Source of the DNA: JAIBJN01 sp963748205
GTDB taxonomy: Bacteria; Actinomycetota; Thermoleophilia; Gaiellales; Gaiellaceae
Reading direction: 5' to 3'
Assembly (NCBI GenBank): GCA_963748205.1
Contig: CAVVIB010000022.1
Span: 62,001-126,000, forward strand
DNA length: 64,000 nt
The notes below the pieces were generated by a model. It was not told where the DNA came from and did not search any database. It saw nothing but the letters and a program-made list of their open reading frames with translations. Shown one piece after another: positions 43,717 to 52,495 of the stretch (position 1 is its first letter; every line of letters starts with the position of its first letter). The position numbers and the translations under genes were made by a program.

Positions 43717-44694
43717 ATGAAAGTCTTCATCGCAGGCGGGACCGGAGCGGTAGGCAAGCGCCTCGTACCGCTCCTCGCTTCCGCAGGACACGACGTCTAC
43801 GCCACGACCCGCTCCGCCGGCAAGGTCGACGACCTCCGTCGGCTCGGCGCCGTGCCGGTCGTCCTCGACATCCTCGACCGCGAGGCCTTGGACGCAGCGA
43901 TCGCCGCAGCCCGGCCCGAGGTGATCGTCCATCAGGCCACGGCCCTCTCGAACATCGGCGACTTCCGCAAGTTCGCGGAGGAGTTCGCGCAGACCGACCG
44001 CCTGAGGACCGAGGGAACCGACAACCTGCTCGCGGCGGCCACGGCCTCGGGCGTCCGCCGGATCGTCGCCCAGAGCTTCACCAGCTGGCCGTACGCGAAG
44101 GTCGGCGGCCCCGTGAAGACGCGAGGACGACCCGCTCGATCCCGATCCGCCCGAAGCCGCCCGCGGGATGCTCGCGGCGATCCGCCACCTCGAGGAGCGC
44201 GTCACCGGAACCGAGGGCCTCGAGGGCGTCGCCCTCCGCTACGGCGGGTTCTACGGGCCGGGAACGAGCATCACGGACGGCGGAGCCCACGTCGAGGCCA
44301 TCCGCAAGCGGAAGTTCCCCGTCGTCGGCGGAGGCACCGGGATCTGGTCGTTCGTCGCACATCGACGACGTCGCCACGGCGACGAAGGCGGCGATCGAGA
44401 GCGACGCGACCGGCATCTTCAACGTCGTCGACGACGAGCCGGCGCCGGTGTCGCGAGTGGCTTCCCTACCTCGCCGCCGCGATCGGCGCCAAGCCGCCCC
44501 GCCACGTGCCGGCGTGGGTCGGGAGGCTGGCCGTCGGCGAGCTCGGGGTCTCGATGATGACCGAGACCCGCGGCGCGTCGAACGAGAAGGCCAAGCGCGA
44601 GCTCGGCTGGCAGCTCCGGTACCCGAGCTGGAGGCTCGGATTCAAGGAGGGCCTCACCGACGACGTCCCCCACGAACAGGCGGTCGCCGTGTAG
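43717..44694 (+). CDS. NAD-dependent epimerase/dehydratase, ECF41-controlled (frameshifts in sequence)
   Basis: Extended short-chain dehydrogenase fold, about 325 aa. FIAGGTGAVGKRLVPLL is the NAD(P) glycine motif; HQATALSNIG, VAQSFTSWPYA and GVALRYGGFYGPGTS follow the epimerase pattern, with the YxxxK-like region around the first shift. Shifts occur near 44118, 44360 and 44455, each compatible with one inserted base. The C-terminus (KAKRELGWQLRYPSWRLGF) is normal for the family. The ribosome site GGAAAGGAG is strong. ECF41 sigma factors usually control one carboxymuconolactone decarboxylase, oxidoreductase or epimerase gene, and this fits. Substrate unknown. Confidence 0.85.
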   Translation: MKVFIAGGTGAVGKRLVPLLASAGHDVYATTRSAGKVDDLRRLGAVPVVLDILDREALDAAIAAARPEVIVHQATALSNIGDFRKFAEEFAQTDRLRTEGTDNLLAAATASGVRRIVAQSFTSWPYAKVGGPVKTRGRPARSRSARSRPRDARGDPPPRGARHRNRGPRGRRPPLRRVLRAGNEHHGRRSPRRGHPQAEVPRRRRRHRDLVVRRTSTTSPRRRRRRSRATRPASSTSSTTSRRRCREWLPYLAAAIGAKPPRHVPAWVGRLAVGELGVSMMTETRGASNEKAKRELGWQLRYPSWRLGFKEGLTDDVPHEQAVAV

Positions 44695-44706
44695 ATGCCG
44701 AGGGCG

Positions 44707-44712
44707 TAGACT
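44707..44712 (+). promoter_or_regulatory. -10 box for leaderless agmatinase-like gene
   Basis: TAGACT ends six bases before the GTG at 44719. Confidence 0.45.
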
Positions 44713-44718
44713 CGCGCG

Positions 44719-45697
44719 GTGATCGACCCGACCGAGCGCTGGCCACGCGGCCACGAGGAGAAGCCCGACTACGCCGGGCTTCTCACGTATGGAGGCGCGC
44801 CCTACACGCAGGATCCGGCCGAGCTCGAGGGCGTCGACGTGGCGGTCGTCGGGGCGCCGACCGACGACCTCGTCTCCGACCGGCCGGGCACCCGCTACGG
44901 CCCGCGCGCGATCCGGGCGGCGAGCTTCCCGCCCGGGCCGCACCTGGAGGCCGGGATCGACGCCTTCGCCGCGCTCTCCGTCGTCGACTTCGGCGATGCG
45001 CCGGTCATCCCGGCCGACCCGGTGCGGACGCACGAGGCGATCGAGACGACGGTCGGCCAGGCGCTGGCCGCCGGCGCGCTCCCGGTCGTGCTCGGCGGCG
45101 ACCACTCGATCTCCGAGCCCGACATCCGCGCGTGCGCCGCCGTCCACGGGCCGGTGGGCGTCGTCCACTTCGACACCCACACGGACACCGGCACGGAGGT
45201 CTTCGGGGTCGAGGTCTCGCACGGCACGCCGTTCTACCGGCTCGTCGAGCAGGGCCACATCGACCCGCGCCGCTACGTGCAGATCGGCCTGCGCGGCTAC
45301 TGGCCGGGCGAGGCGGAGTTCGGCTGGCAGGCCGAGCGCGGGGTGACGAGCTTCTTCATGCACGACGTGCGCGAGCTCGGGATCAAGTCCGTCGTGCGCC
45401 GCGCGATCGAGATCGTGGGCGCCGGCCCGGTCTTCCTGACGGTCGACATCGACGTGCTCGACCCGGCCTTCGCCCCCGGCACCGGCACGCCCGAGCCGGG
45501 CGGGATGACGACCGGCGACCTCCTCTGGGCGGCGCGCACGGTCGCCGAGGGGCTCGACCTCGATCGGCGCCGACGTCGTCGAGGTGCTCCCGACCGCGGT
45601 CGGCTCGGCGGACATCACGGCCCTGGCGGCCGATCGGATCGTCCGCGAGATCCTCACGGGGATCGCGCTGCGGCGCCGGGATCAAACCGGAGGCTAG
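44719..45697 (+). CDS. speB: Agmatinase/ureohydrolase family protein (frameshift in sequence)
   Basis: Binuclear-manganese hydrolase releasing urea from agmatine or a related guanidino compound, about 325 aa. Metal ligands are visible in LGGDHSIS, VHFDTHTDTG (usual form DAHxD) and LTVDIDVLDPAFAPGTGTPEPGG. GTRYGPRAIRAAS is the N-terminal family motif. A shift near 45562 (one extra G) is followed by the normal end GADVVEVLPTAVGSADITALAA, stopping at 45695-45697. The GTG start has a -10 box six bases upstream. The true substrate could be guanidinobutyrate or another guanidino acid; the symbol is provisional. Confidence 0.87.
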
Positions 45698-45753
45698 CGC
45701 CGGGCGTATAGCTAGTCGGCCGGGCTCCGAGGGAGATTCTGGGGAGGAGCCCA

Positions 45754-46431
45754 ATGCAACCGTACGAGGGAGGGGGAGCCGACTCGCGCGCGCTCTCCCG
45801 CCGTGACCTGCTCAAGCGAGCGGGGGTCGTGGGAGTTGCTGCCGCCGCGCCCACCGCCGCATTCGCGCCCACCGCCGCGCCGGTCCGTGACCGGGACAGG
45901 CTCGAAGCGCTCACCGCCGTCGAGGCCGAGGCGCTCGAGGCGATCGTCGACCGGCTCATCCCGGTCGACTCCAACGGCCCGGGCGCCGCCGAGGCGCGCG
46001 TGGCGCGCTACATCGACCGCGCGTTGGCCGGGGAGCTCGCCTCGCTCCGGGCGTCGTACTCCGAAGGCCTGGCCGCGGTCGACGCCTACGCGCGGAGCCG
46101 GTTCGGCGACTCGCTCGCCGACCTCGACCCGGCGCAGCAGGACGCCGTCCTGAGGGACATGGAGCAGAACGTCGCGACCGGCTTCCCGGGCGGCTCGCGC
46201 ACGTTCTTCGAGCTCGTGCGCGAGCACTGCCTGCAGGGCATGTTCGGGGATCCCGTCCACGGCGGGAACGAGGACTTCATCGGCTGGGACCTGGTCGGCT
46301 TCCCGGGCGTGAAGCTGAGCTTCACCGCGGCCGAGCAGCAGATGGACGTGACCGTCGTCCCGGCGCACAAGTCGACGGCGGACTTCCCCCTGTTCAAGCG
46401 CGGACGGAAGGGAGGCGACGGTGAGCACTAG
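45754..46431 (+). CDS. Tat-exported gluconate 2-dehydrogenase subunit 3-like protein
   Basis: Small accessory subunit, 225 aa. The N-terminus carries a twin-arginine signal (SRRDLLKRAGVVGVAAAAP). The mature part fits the gluconate 2-dehydrogenase gamma-subunit family: LEAIVDRLIPVDSNGPGAAEARV, then ARYIDRALAG, and a conserved end FPGGSRTFFELVREHCLQGMFGDPVHGGNEDFIGWDLVGFPG. Its ribosome site is GGGGAGGAG. It overlaps the GMC dehydrogenase gene by 11 bases. Such subunits carry the FAD subunit through the Tat system. Confidence 0.88.
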   Translation: MQPYEGGGADSRALSRRDLLKRAGVVGVAAAAPTAAFAPTAAPVRDRDRLEALTAVEAEALEAIVDRLIPVDSNGPGAAEARVARYIDRALAGELASLRASYSEGLAAVDAYARSRFGDSLADLDPAQQDAVLRDMEQNVATGFPGGSRTFFELVREHCLQGMFGDPVHGGNEDFIGWDLVGFPGVKLSFTAAEQQMDVTVVPAHKSTADFPLFKRGRKGGDGEH

Positions 46432-48122
46432 CAAGAAGGGCGCGGACGTCGTCGTCATCGGCCTCGGGGCCGGAGGCGGCACTGCGGTTCTGCCGCTCGC
46501 GCAGGCAGGGCTCGACGTGGTTGCGCTGGAGGCCGGCGGCCGCTTCTCCGTGCGGGACTTCCACGCGGACGAGATCCGCAACGACATCCGCAACTGGCTC
46601 GGCCGCGCGAAGGTGAACGACGAGGTTCCCACCCAGCGGCGCACTGCCGCCGAGGAGTCGGTGCCTGCGATCGCGCCCGGCCGGATGATGAACGGCGTCG
46701 GCGGCACCTCGATCCACTGGACGTGCCAGAGCTGGCGGCTCATGCCGTGGAACTTCAAGCAGCGCAGCGAGACGATCCGCCGCTACGGCGCCGGCGCACT
46801 CCCGGCGGGCTCCACGCTGACGGACTGGCCGCTCGACTACGAGGAGCTGGAGCCGTACTACGACAAGGTCGAGTTTCTGCACGGGGTCTCCGGCAAGGCG
46901 GGCAACCTCGGCGGTGCGATCGACCCGGCCGGGAACGTCTTCGAGGGGCCGCGAGCTCGTGAGTACCCGCTGCCCCCGCTGCGGCGCACGGGCTTCACCG
47001 AGTTCATGGCCGACAGCCGCGAAGCGCCTCGGCTGGCATCCCTTCGCCGGGCCGGCGGCGATCCGTTCGCAGCCCTACCGGGGGCTGAACGCCTGCGAGT
47101 ACCACGGCTTCTGTACCTGGGGCGGCTGCCACGTCGACGCGAAGGGCTCGACGAACCTGACGGCGATTCCCATGGCCGAGAAGACCAAGAACCTGAAGGT
47201 CGTCGAGGGGGCGCGCGCCATCGAGATCACCGTGGACCGCGACGGGCGGGCGAACGGCGTCCGGTACATGAAGGGCCGCAAGGTGCACTTCCAGGCGGCG
47301 AAGGCTGTTCTCGTCGCCGGCTACACGTACGAGAACACGCGGCTCCTGCTCCTGTCGAAGTCCTCAGCGTTTCCGGACGGGCTCTCCAACAACCACGGGC
47401 AGGTCGGCCGCCACTACCTCGCGCACGTGCGCGCGGGTGCGAACGGGGTCATCCCGGGCCGTCGCCTCAATCGCTTCTCCGGCACCGCGAGCCAGTGGAC
47501 GGCCGTCGACGACTGGGACAGCGACTTCTTCGACCACTCGACACTCGGGTTCACCGGCGGCGGGACGATGTCGGCCACGATGGAGGCGAAGCCCATCGGC
47601 GCAGCCCGCACGACGCCGCCGTCGATTCCCCGCTGGGGCTCGGCGTGGAAGGCGTGGCTCAAGGAGAACGCGATCTCTGTCGCGTCGGCGGCGACGCAGA
47701 TCAACGTTGCGCCCTACGAGGACAACTTCCTCGATCTCGACCCGGACGTGAAGGATCCGGACGGCTTCCCGGTCGTGCGGGTCACGAACGACCTGAAGGA
47801 AAACGAGCGCCGCGCCGCGCTGTTCGTCCAGGGCAAGTGCATGGACTGGCTCCGCGAAGCCGGCGCCTCGGAGGTGTGGCCGGTCGCGCCGAGCTCACAG
47901 TCGGTGCAGACGCACGCCTACGGCGGGACGAGGATGGGGGACGACCCCGACGCCAATGTCACCGACCGCTGGTGCTTCTCGCACGAGGTCCCGAACCTGG
48001 GCGTCCTCGGCGCGTCGAACTTCCCAACCTCGGGCGGCCGCAACCCGACGGAGACGGTCATGGCCCTCGCTTGGCGAACGGCGGACCACCTCGTCGACGA
48101 GTGGGAGTCGATCGCCGTGTAG
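46421..48122 (+). CDS. GMC-family FAD oxidoreductase, gluconate dehydrogenase-like (frameshift in sequence)
   Basis: Flavin dehydrogenase oxidising a sugar or other alcohol in the periplasm, about 567 aa. FAD motif VVIGLGAGGGTAVLPLAQAG with EAGGRF; GVGGTSIHWTCQSWRL; CxxGGC-like CTWGGCHVDAKGST; C-terminal TRMGDDPDANVTDRW and FPTSGGRNPTETVMALAWR with the GMC His/Asn region. One shift near 47027 is repaired by removing a C (AKRLGWHPFAGPAA). It has no signal of its own and probably co-exports with the Tat subunit. The cytochrome c subunit common in this complex is missing here. Confidence 0.87.
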
Positions 48123-48130
48123 GGAGAGAG

Positions 48131-48202
48131 TGCCCCCGGCAAGAATCGAACTTGCGCACGCGGTTTAGGAAACCGCTGCTCTATCCACTGAGCTACGGGG
48201 GC
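48131..48202 (-). tRNA. tRNA-Arg (anticodon CCT)
   Basis: A 72-nt cloverleaf on the minus strand: acceptor GCCCCCG/CGGGGGC with discriminator A, D arm GCTC/GAGC, anticodon stem GCGGT/ACCGC with loop TTCCTAA (anticodon CCT), T arm GCAAG-TTCGATT-CTTGC. CCA is not encoded. It reads AGG codons. No integrase or attachment duplication is seen nearby. Confidence 0.97.
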
Positions 48203-48260
48203 AGGCGGGCAAACGGTAGCGCAGCCTGCTGCAGGTGACTGCCCGTCCGGGGGTCGAAAC

Positions 48261-48293
48261 TGACCTGCCAGGTTTGATACAAACAGCAGGTCA
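48261..48293 (+). terminator. Strong hairpin before the CocE hydrolase gene
   Basis: TGACCTGC...GCAGGTCA with an inner GTTTG-ATA-CAAAC stem, followed by TTTTGCCTTTT. It may end plus-strand transcripts from the GMC operon or act as a leader attenuator for the hydrolase. Confidence 0.55.
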
Positions 48294-48319
48294 TTTTGCC
48301 TTTTCATCGAGGGGGAGAC

Positions 48320-50791
48320 ATGAAGCCAGGCAGGCTCGGGCGTCTCGTGGTTGCGGCCGCGGCGACGCTCCTCGTGGCGATTGCGGCGCCGGGCGTTGCA
48401 AAGGCGCAGACAACGCCGGTGATCACGGACGGCGTCACGTCGCCCGTGTTCGGGTACTCGGACGCGATCCGGGAGCGCCTCTGGATCACCGCGGACTTCG
48501 ACAGCGACCTCAACGGCGTGGCCGACGAGATCGCGATGGACATCATCAGGCCCGCGGCGGGCGCGGCCGGGCTCAAGTCCCCGGTGATCATGGACGCGAG
48601 CCCGTACTTCACGACGCTGTGCCGCGGGAACGAGGGCGAGTGCATCGCCGATCTCGACGGCGATGGGCTCAACGATCGCTGGCCGCTGTTCTACGACAAC
48701 TACTTCGTGCCGCGCGGCTACGCAATCATGCTCCTGCACATGGTCGGCACCGGGTTCTCGACCGGCTGCCCGGTCACCGGTGGGACGCCCGACAACCGCA
48801 GCGCCGTGCTGGCGATCGACTGGCTCAACGGCCGGCGGACGGCGCACGACGCGGGCGGCAACACGGTCGCGGCGGGTTGGCACAACGGCAAGTCGGGGAT
48901 GATCGGCAAGTCCTACGACGGCACGCTGGGCAACGCGGCCGCCGCTGCCGGCGTCGACGGGCTGACCACCATCGTCCCGATCAGCGCCATTTCCACTTGG
49001 TACAACTACACGCGCCAGGCGGGCCTCGGTCTCAGCGGCTGGGCGAGCAACTACCCGTCGAGCCTCTCGAACACGGTGACCAATCCGGCCCGGCGCCCGG
49101 AGTGCGCCGGCGTCCGCACGACACTGAACGCGACCGACGGCGACGAGAACTACGACTTCACGCCGTTCTGGCTCGAGCGCGACTACTTCAAGGACATCGA
49201 CAACGTCGACGCGAGCGTCTTCGTCGCTCACGGCATCCAGGACGACAACGTCAAGGCCAACCAGTTCAGCGAGTGGTGGTACGAGCTCGCCGAGCGCGAC
49301 GTCCCGCGCAAGCTCTGGCTGGGCCGCGTCGGCCACGAGGATCCGTTCGACTTCAGGCGCGACGTCTGGGTGAACACGCTCCACCGCTGGTTCGACCACT
49401 GGCTCTTCGACGTCCCCAACGGGATCATGAGCGAGCCGATGGTGACCGTCGAGCGCGAGGGCGGCGACGTCTTCGAGGACTACGCCGACTGGCCGATCCC
49501 GACCGCGGTGGACGACAAGCTCTACTTCCGGGCGACGCCGTCCGGGCCCGGCAGGCTGTCGCTCAGCCAGGACGCGGGCTCGCCGACGACGTCGTTCCTC
49601 GATCTGACGAACCAGAGCGAGAACACGATCATCTCGAACCCCGACACGGTCACCGCCAACAAGCGGATGTTCCTGACGCAGCCTCTGACCGCGCCCTTCA
49701 AGTTCACGGGGACGCCGGTCATCAACCTGCGTGCGTCCGTCAACCGGGTCGGCACCTCGCTCGGTGCCGTGCTCGTCGACTACGGGCCCGGGACTCATGT
49801 CAGCCGCACCAACAGCGAAGGCGTCGTGAACGGCGCGGGCAGCACCTGCTTCGGCGAGAACAGCACTACCGACGACGGGTGCTACATCAACACGGTCAAG
49901 GCCCTCACGACCGTCACGCAGTGGCGGGTCACGCGGGGCATCCACGACGCGAGGAACCGCACCGACCTGACCACGCCGACCGACCTCGTCCCCGACCAGT
50001 TCTACGACTTCAGCTTCAAGCTGATGCCGGAGGACTACGTGTTCCCGGCCGGGCATCGGATCGGCGTCGCCATCGTCGCCACGTACGGCGGCGTGGCTGT
50101 GGCGAACACGAACTACGGGGCCACGGTCACGATCGACCTCAAGCAGTCGAACATCGAGCTCCCGGTCGCCGGCGGCTACCTGGCCGCGCTCGCGGCGGGG
50201 ATCCCCGATGAGGTGGCGCCGGTGCTCACCGTGCCGGACGACATCGTCGTCTCGACCGAGGGCACCTCGACGCCGGTCAGCTGGACGGTCTCCGCGACCG
50301 ACGACAACGACCCGAACCCGGTCGTCGACTGCAATCCCGACTCGGGCAGCGTGTTCCAGAAGGGCACGGTCACGACGGTCACCTGCACGGCGACCGACGC
50401 GGCCGGGAACGTGGCGACGGAGACGTTCACCGTCGCCGTGCTCTTCGACTGGAGCGGCTTCCTCGCAACCTTCGAGGATCCGCCCGTGCTGAACGACGCG
50501 CACTCGAACGCGGTGCAGACGTTCTGGTTCCGCCTCGGCGGCGACTTCGGCCTCGACGTGCTGGCTTCGCCGCCCGCGTCGCGGCGGGTCGACTGCACCA
50601 CGCTGGCGCCGCTCGGCCCCTACGAGCCCGCGGCCACGCCGAGCTGGGACTCGTTCGGCTACCAGGCGTACACCGACCGCTACTACTTCCCGTGGAAGAC
50701 CACGCGGGCCTACAGGAACACCTGCCGTGAGTTCACGCTCTCGCTCACGGACGGGACGACGCACTCCGCGTACCTGAGGTTCGTCCTCTAG
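48320..50791 (+). CDS. Secreted CocE/NonD-type hydrolase (X-Pro dipeptidyl-peptidase family) with HYR domain
   Basis: Exported serine hydrolase, 823 aa. A Sec signal peptide occupies residues 1-30 (cleavage near VAKAQT). The alpha/beta-hydrolase domain (about 40-390) has the S15 nucleophile motif GKSYDGT. A jelly-roll C-terminal PepX-like domain follows (about 400-620). Near 635-715 lies a hyalin-repeat/Ig-like module (TVSATDDNDPNPVVDC...VTCTATDAAGNVATETF), then a C-terminal region with two Cys. ATG 48320 is chosen for its signal peptide and the GAGGGGGAG ribosome site. The natural substrate could be peptide or ester. Confidence 0.88.
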   Translation: MKPGRLGRLVVAAAATLLVAIAAPGVAKAQTTPVITDGVTSPVFGYSDAIRERLWITADFDSDLNGVADEIAMDIIRPAAGAAGLKSPVIMDASPYFTTLCRGNEGECIADLDGDGLNDRWPLFYDNYFVPRGYAIMLLHMVGTGFSTGCPVTGGTPDNRSAVLAIDWLNGRRTAHDAGGNTVAAGWHNGKSGMIGKSYDGTLGNAAAAAGVDGLTTIVPISAISTWYNYTRQAGLGLSGWASNYPSSLSNTVTNPARRPECAGVRTTLNATDGDENYDFTPFWLERDYFKDIDNVDASVFVAHGIQDDNVKANQFSEWWYELAERDVPRKLWLGRVGHEDPFDFRRDVWVNTLHRWFDHWLFDVPNGIMSEPMVTVEREGGDVFEDYADWPIPTAVDDKLYFRATPSGPGRLSLSQDAGSPTTSFLDLTNQSENTIISNPDTVTANKRMFLTQPLTAPFKFTGTPVINLRASVNRVGTSLGAVLVDYGPGTHVSRTNSEGVVNGAGSTCFGENSTTDDGCYINTVKALTTVTQWRVTRGIHDARNRTDLTTPTDLVPDQFYDFSFKLMPEDYVFPAGHRIGVAIVATYGGVAVANTNYGATVTIDLKQSNIELPVAGGYLAALAAGIPDEVAPVLTVPDDIVVSTEGTSTPVSWTVSATDDNDPNPVVDCNPDSGSVFQKGTVTTVTCTATDAAGNVATETFTVAVLFDWSGFLATFEDPPVLNDAHSNAVQTFWFRLGGDFGLDVLASPPASRRVDCTTLAPLGPYEPAATPSWDSFGYQAYTDRYYFPWKTTRAYRNTCREFTLSLTDGTTHSAYLRFVL

Positions 50792-50854
50792 GGCGCAGCA
50801 CAGATCGGGGGGAGACGCGACTCGGGGGCCGGCTCAGTCGGCCCCCTTCGCGTA

Positions 50855-51610
50855 CTAGGCCCCGGTGACGCCCTCGCGGGGCTCCCAGCGGAAGCGCCGC
50901 ACCGCGACGGCCAGGCCGAAGAGGCCCCAGACGACCACGGCGGCCACGGCCGAGCCCGCGAAGTCCTCGCCGGTCTCGAACGTCGCGCGGATCATGTCGA
51001 GGAAGTACGTGAGCGGCAGCACCTCGGAGATCGCCTCGAGGAAGGCCGGCATGTCCTCGGTCGAGAAGAAGACGCCCGAGATGAACGCCATCGGCAGGTA
51101 GATCGCGTTGACGACCGCCGACGAGCCCTCGGCCGTCCGGACGATCGTCGTGACGGCGATCCCGAGGGCGGCGAAGGCTGCCGCGCCGGTGAGGATCGCG
51201 AACGCGAAGTGGAACGGGCGCTCGGGCCACTGGGCGTCGAGCAGGTAGACGCCGAGCAGGAGCTGCGCCACCACCTGGAGCGCGATCACGCCGACGGTCG
51301 AGCCGATCACGGCGGCGAGGTAGGTCGCCGGGCTGAGCGGGGTGCCGCGCACGCGCTTGAGCAGGCCCGCCTCGCGGCGGACGACGAGCGTGATCGCCAG
51401 GCTCGCGAACGCGTTCGCCGCCACGCCGTAGCCGAGCAGGCCGATGAGGAGGAAGGTGGAAGCGTCCACGCCCTCGATGGGCTCGTCCCCGTAGACCGAG
51501 CCGATGAGGACGAGCAGCAGGACGGGGAAGAGGAAGCTGAAGAACGCCGCCTCGCGGTTTCGCCAGAAGAGCTTCTGCTGCACACGCAGCTCGTGGAAGA
51601 AGAGCCTCAC
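50855..51610 (-). CDS. ABC-2 type transporter permease
   Basis: Membrane subunit of an exporter, 251 aa, six helices. It opens with FFHELRVQQKLFWRNREAAFFSFLFPVLLLVLIGSVYG, the usual ABC-2 N-terminus, and has the FISGVFFSTEDMPAFLEAISEVLPLTYFLDMIR block near the C-terminus. The true start is the GTG at 51610, overlapping the ATPase stop (GTGA); the longer frame upstream is antisense noise within the ATPase gene. It pairs with the ATPase in a two-gene operon. The substrate (drug, lipid or antibiotic) cannot be told. Confidence 0.92.
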   Translation of the reverse strand: MRLFFHELRVQQKLFWRNREAAFFSFLFPVLLLVLIGSVYGDEPIEGVDASTFLLIGLLGYGVAANAFASLAITLVVRREAGLLKRVRGTPLSPATYLAAVIGSTVGVIALQVVAQLLLGVYLLDAQWPERPFHFAFAILTGAAAFAALGIAVTTIVRTAEGSSAVVNAIYLPMAFISGVFFSTEDMPAFLEAISEVLPLTYFLDMIRATFETGEDFAGSAVAAVVVWGLFGLAVAVRRFRWEPREGVTGA

Positions 51611-52458
51611 GCGTCGGCCTCCTCGCGCGTCAGCTCGAGGTAGACGTCCTCGAGCGTCCGGCGGTGCACCTCGAGCCCCTCGAGCTCGACGCCGTCGGCG
51701 AGCGCCTGCGCCGTCAGCTCGTGCAGCACGCGCGTCGGCTCCTCGGTCGCGATGACCGTGTCGCTGCCGTTGCGGCGGAAGCGGATCTCCACGGACGTGT
51801 GGCCGGAGAGGAGCTCCTGCGGGGAGCCGGTGCCGACGATCTCGCCCGAGCGCAGGATGGCGACACGGTCGGCGAGACGCTGCGCCTCCTCCATGTAGTG
51901 CGTCGTGAGCAGGATGCTCTTGCCCAGCGAGCGGAGGTCGCGGATCGTGTCCCACGCCTGCCGGCGCGCCGCCGGGTCGAAGCCGGTCGTGGGCTCGTCG
52001 AGGAAGACGAGCTCGGGATCGCCGACGAGCGCGAGCGCGAGGTCGAGGCGGCGGAGCTGACCGCCCGAGAGCGTCCGCACGCGCGCGTCGCGCTTCTCGG
52101 CGAGGCCGACGAGGTCGATCACCTCGTCCGGCCGGCGCGGCGACGGGTAGTAGCCCGCGAAGAGCGCCACGATCTCCCTCACGGTCAGCAGGTGGTAGAC
52201 CGCGGACGACTGGAGGACGATCCCGATGCGCGCACGGAAGTCGCTGCCGGCGCGGCCGGGGTCGGCGCCGAGCACGCGCACGTCGCCGTCGTCGCGCCGG
52301 CGGTAACCCTCCAGGATCTCGACTGTTGTCGTCTTGCCGGCGCCGTTGGGGCCGAGCAGCGCAAACACCTCGCCGGTCTCCACGGTGAAGGAGATGCCGT
52401 GCAGGACCTCGCGCTCGCCGTACGCCTTGCGCAGGCCAGAGACCGTGATTGCGCTCAC
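51607..52458 (-). CDS. ABC transporter ATP-binding protein (DrrA/NodI-like)
   Basis: ATPase partner of the permease downstream, 283 aa. Walker A LGPNGAGKTTTVEIL, Q-loop at IGIVLQSS, signature LSGGQLRRLDLALAL, Walker B LVFLDEPTTGFDP, H-loop ILLTTHYMEEAQ. A C-terminal domain of about 70 residues is typical of drug-exporting ABC-2 systems. A TATCCT box lies eight bases before the GTG, so the transcript is probably leaderless. Confidence 0.94.
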   Translation of the reverse strand: MSAITVSGLRKAYGEREVLHGISFTVETGEVFALLGPNGAGKTTTVEILEGYRRRDDGDVRVLGADPGRAGSDFRARIGIVLQSSAVYHLLTVREIVALFAGYYPSPRRPDEVIDLVGLAEKRDARVRTLSGGQLRRLDLALALVGDPELVFLDEPTTGFDPAARRQAWDTIRDLRSLGKSILLTTHYMEEAQRLADRVAILRSGEIVGTGSPQELLSGHTSVEIRFRRNGSDTVIATEEPTRVLHELTAQALADGVELEGLEVHRRTLEDVYLELTREEADA

Positions 52459-52466
52459 GGCTGGCG

Positions 52467-52472
52467 AGGATA
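52467..52472 (-). promoter_or_regulatory. -10 box of the ABC exporter operon
   Basis: TATCCT on the minus strand, eight bases from the GTG at 52458. Confidence 0.5.
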
Positions 52473-52495
52473 TCGATGGGCCGTGGCCCGCCCGG

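Noticed and set aside
48131..48202. tRNA-Arg as an attachment site for an integrated element
   Set aside because: No integrase, no repeated tRNA end, and both flanks are ordinary chromosomal genes.
47918..50764. Antisense open frame of 948 codons opposite the CocE hydrolase and tRNA
   Set aside because: It reads as Arg/Val/Asp-rich low-complexity protein, runs through a tRNA, and mirrors the codon pattern of the real gene. It is a high-G+C shadow.
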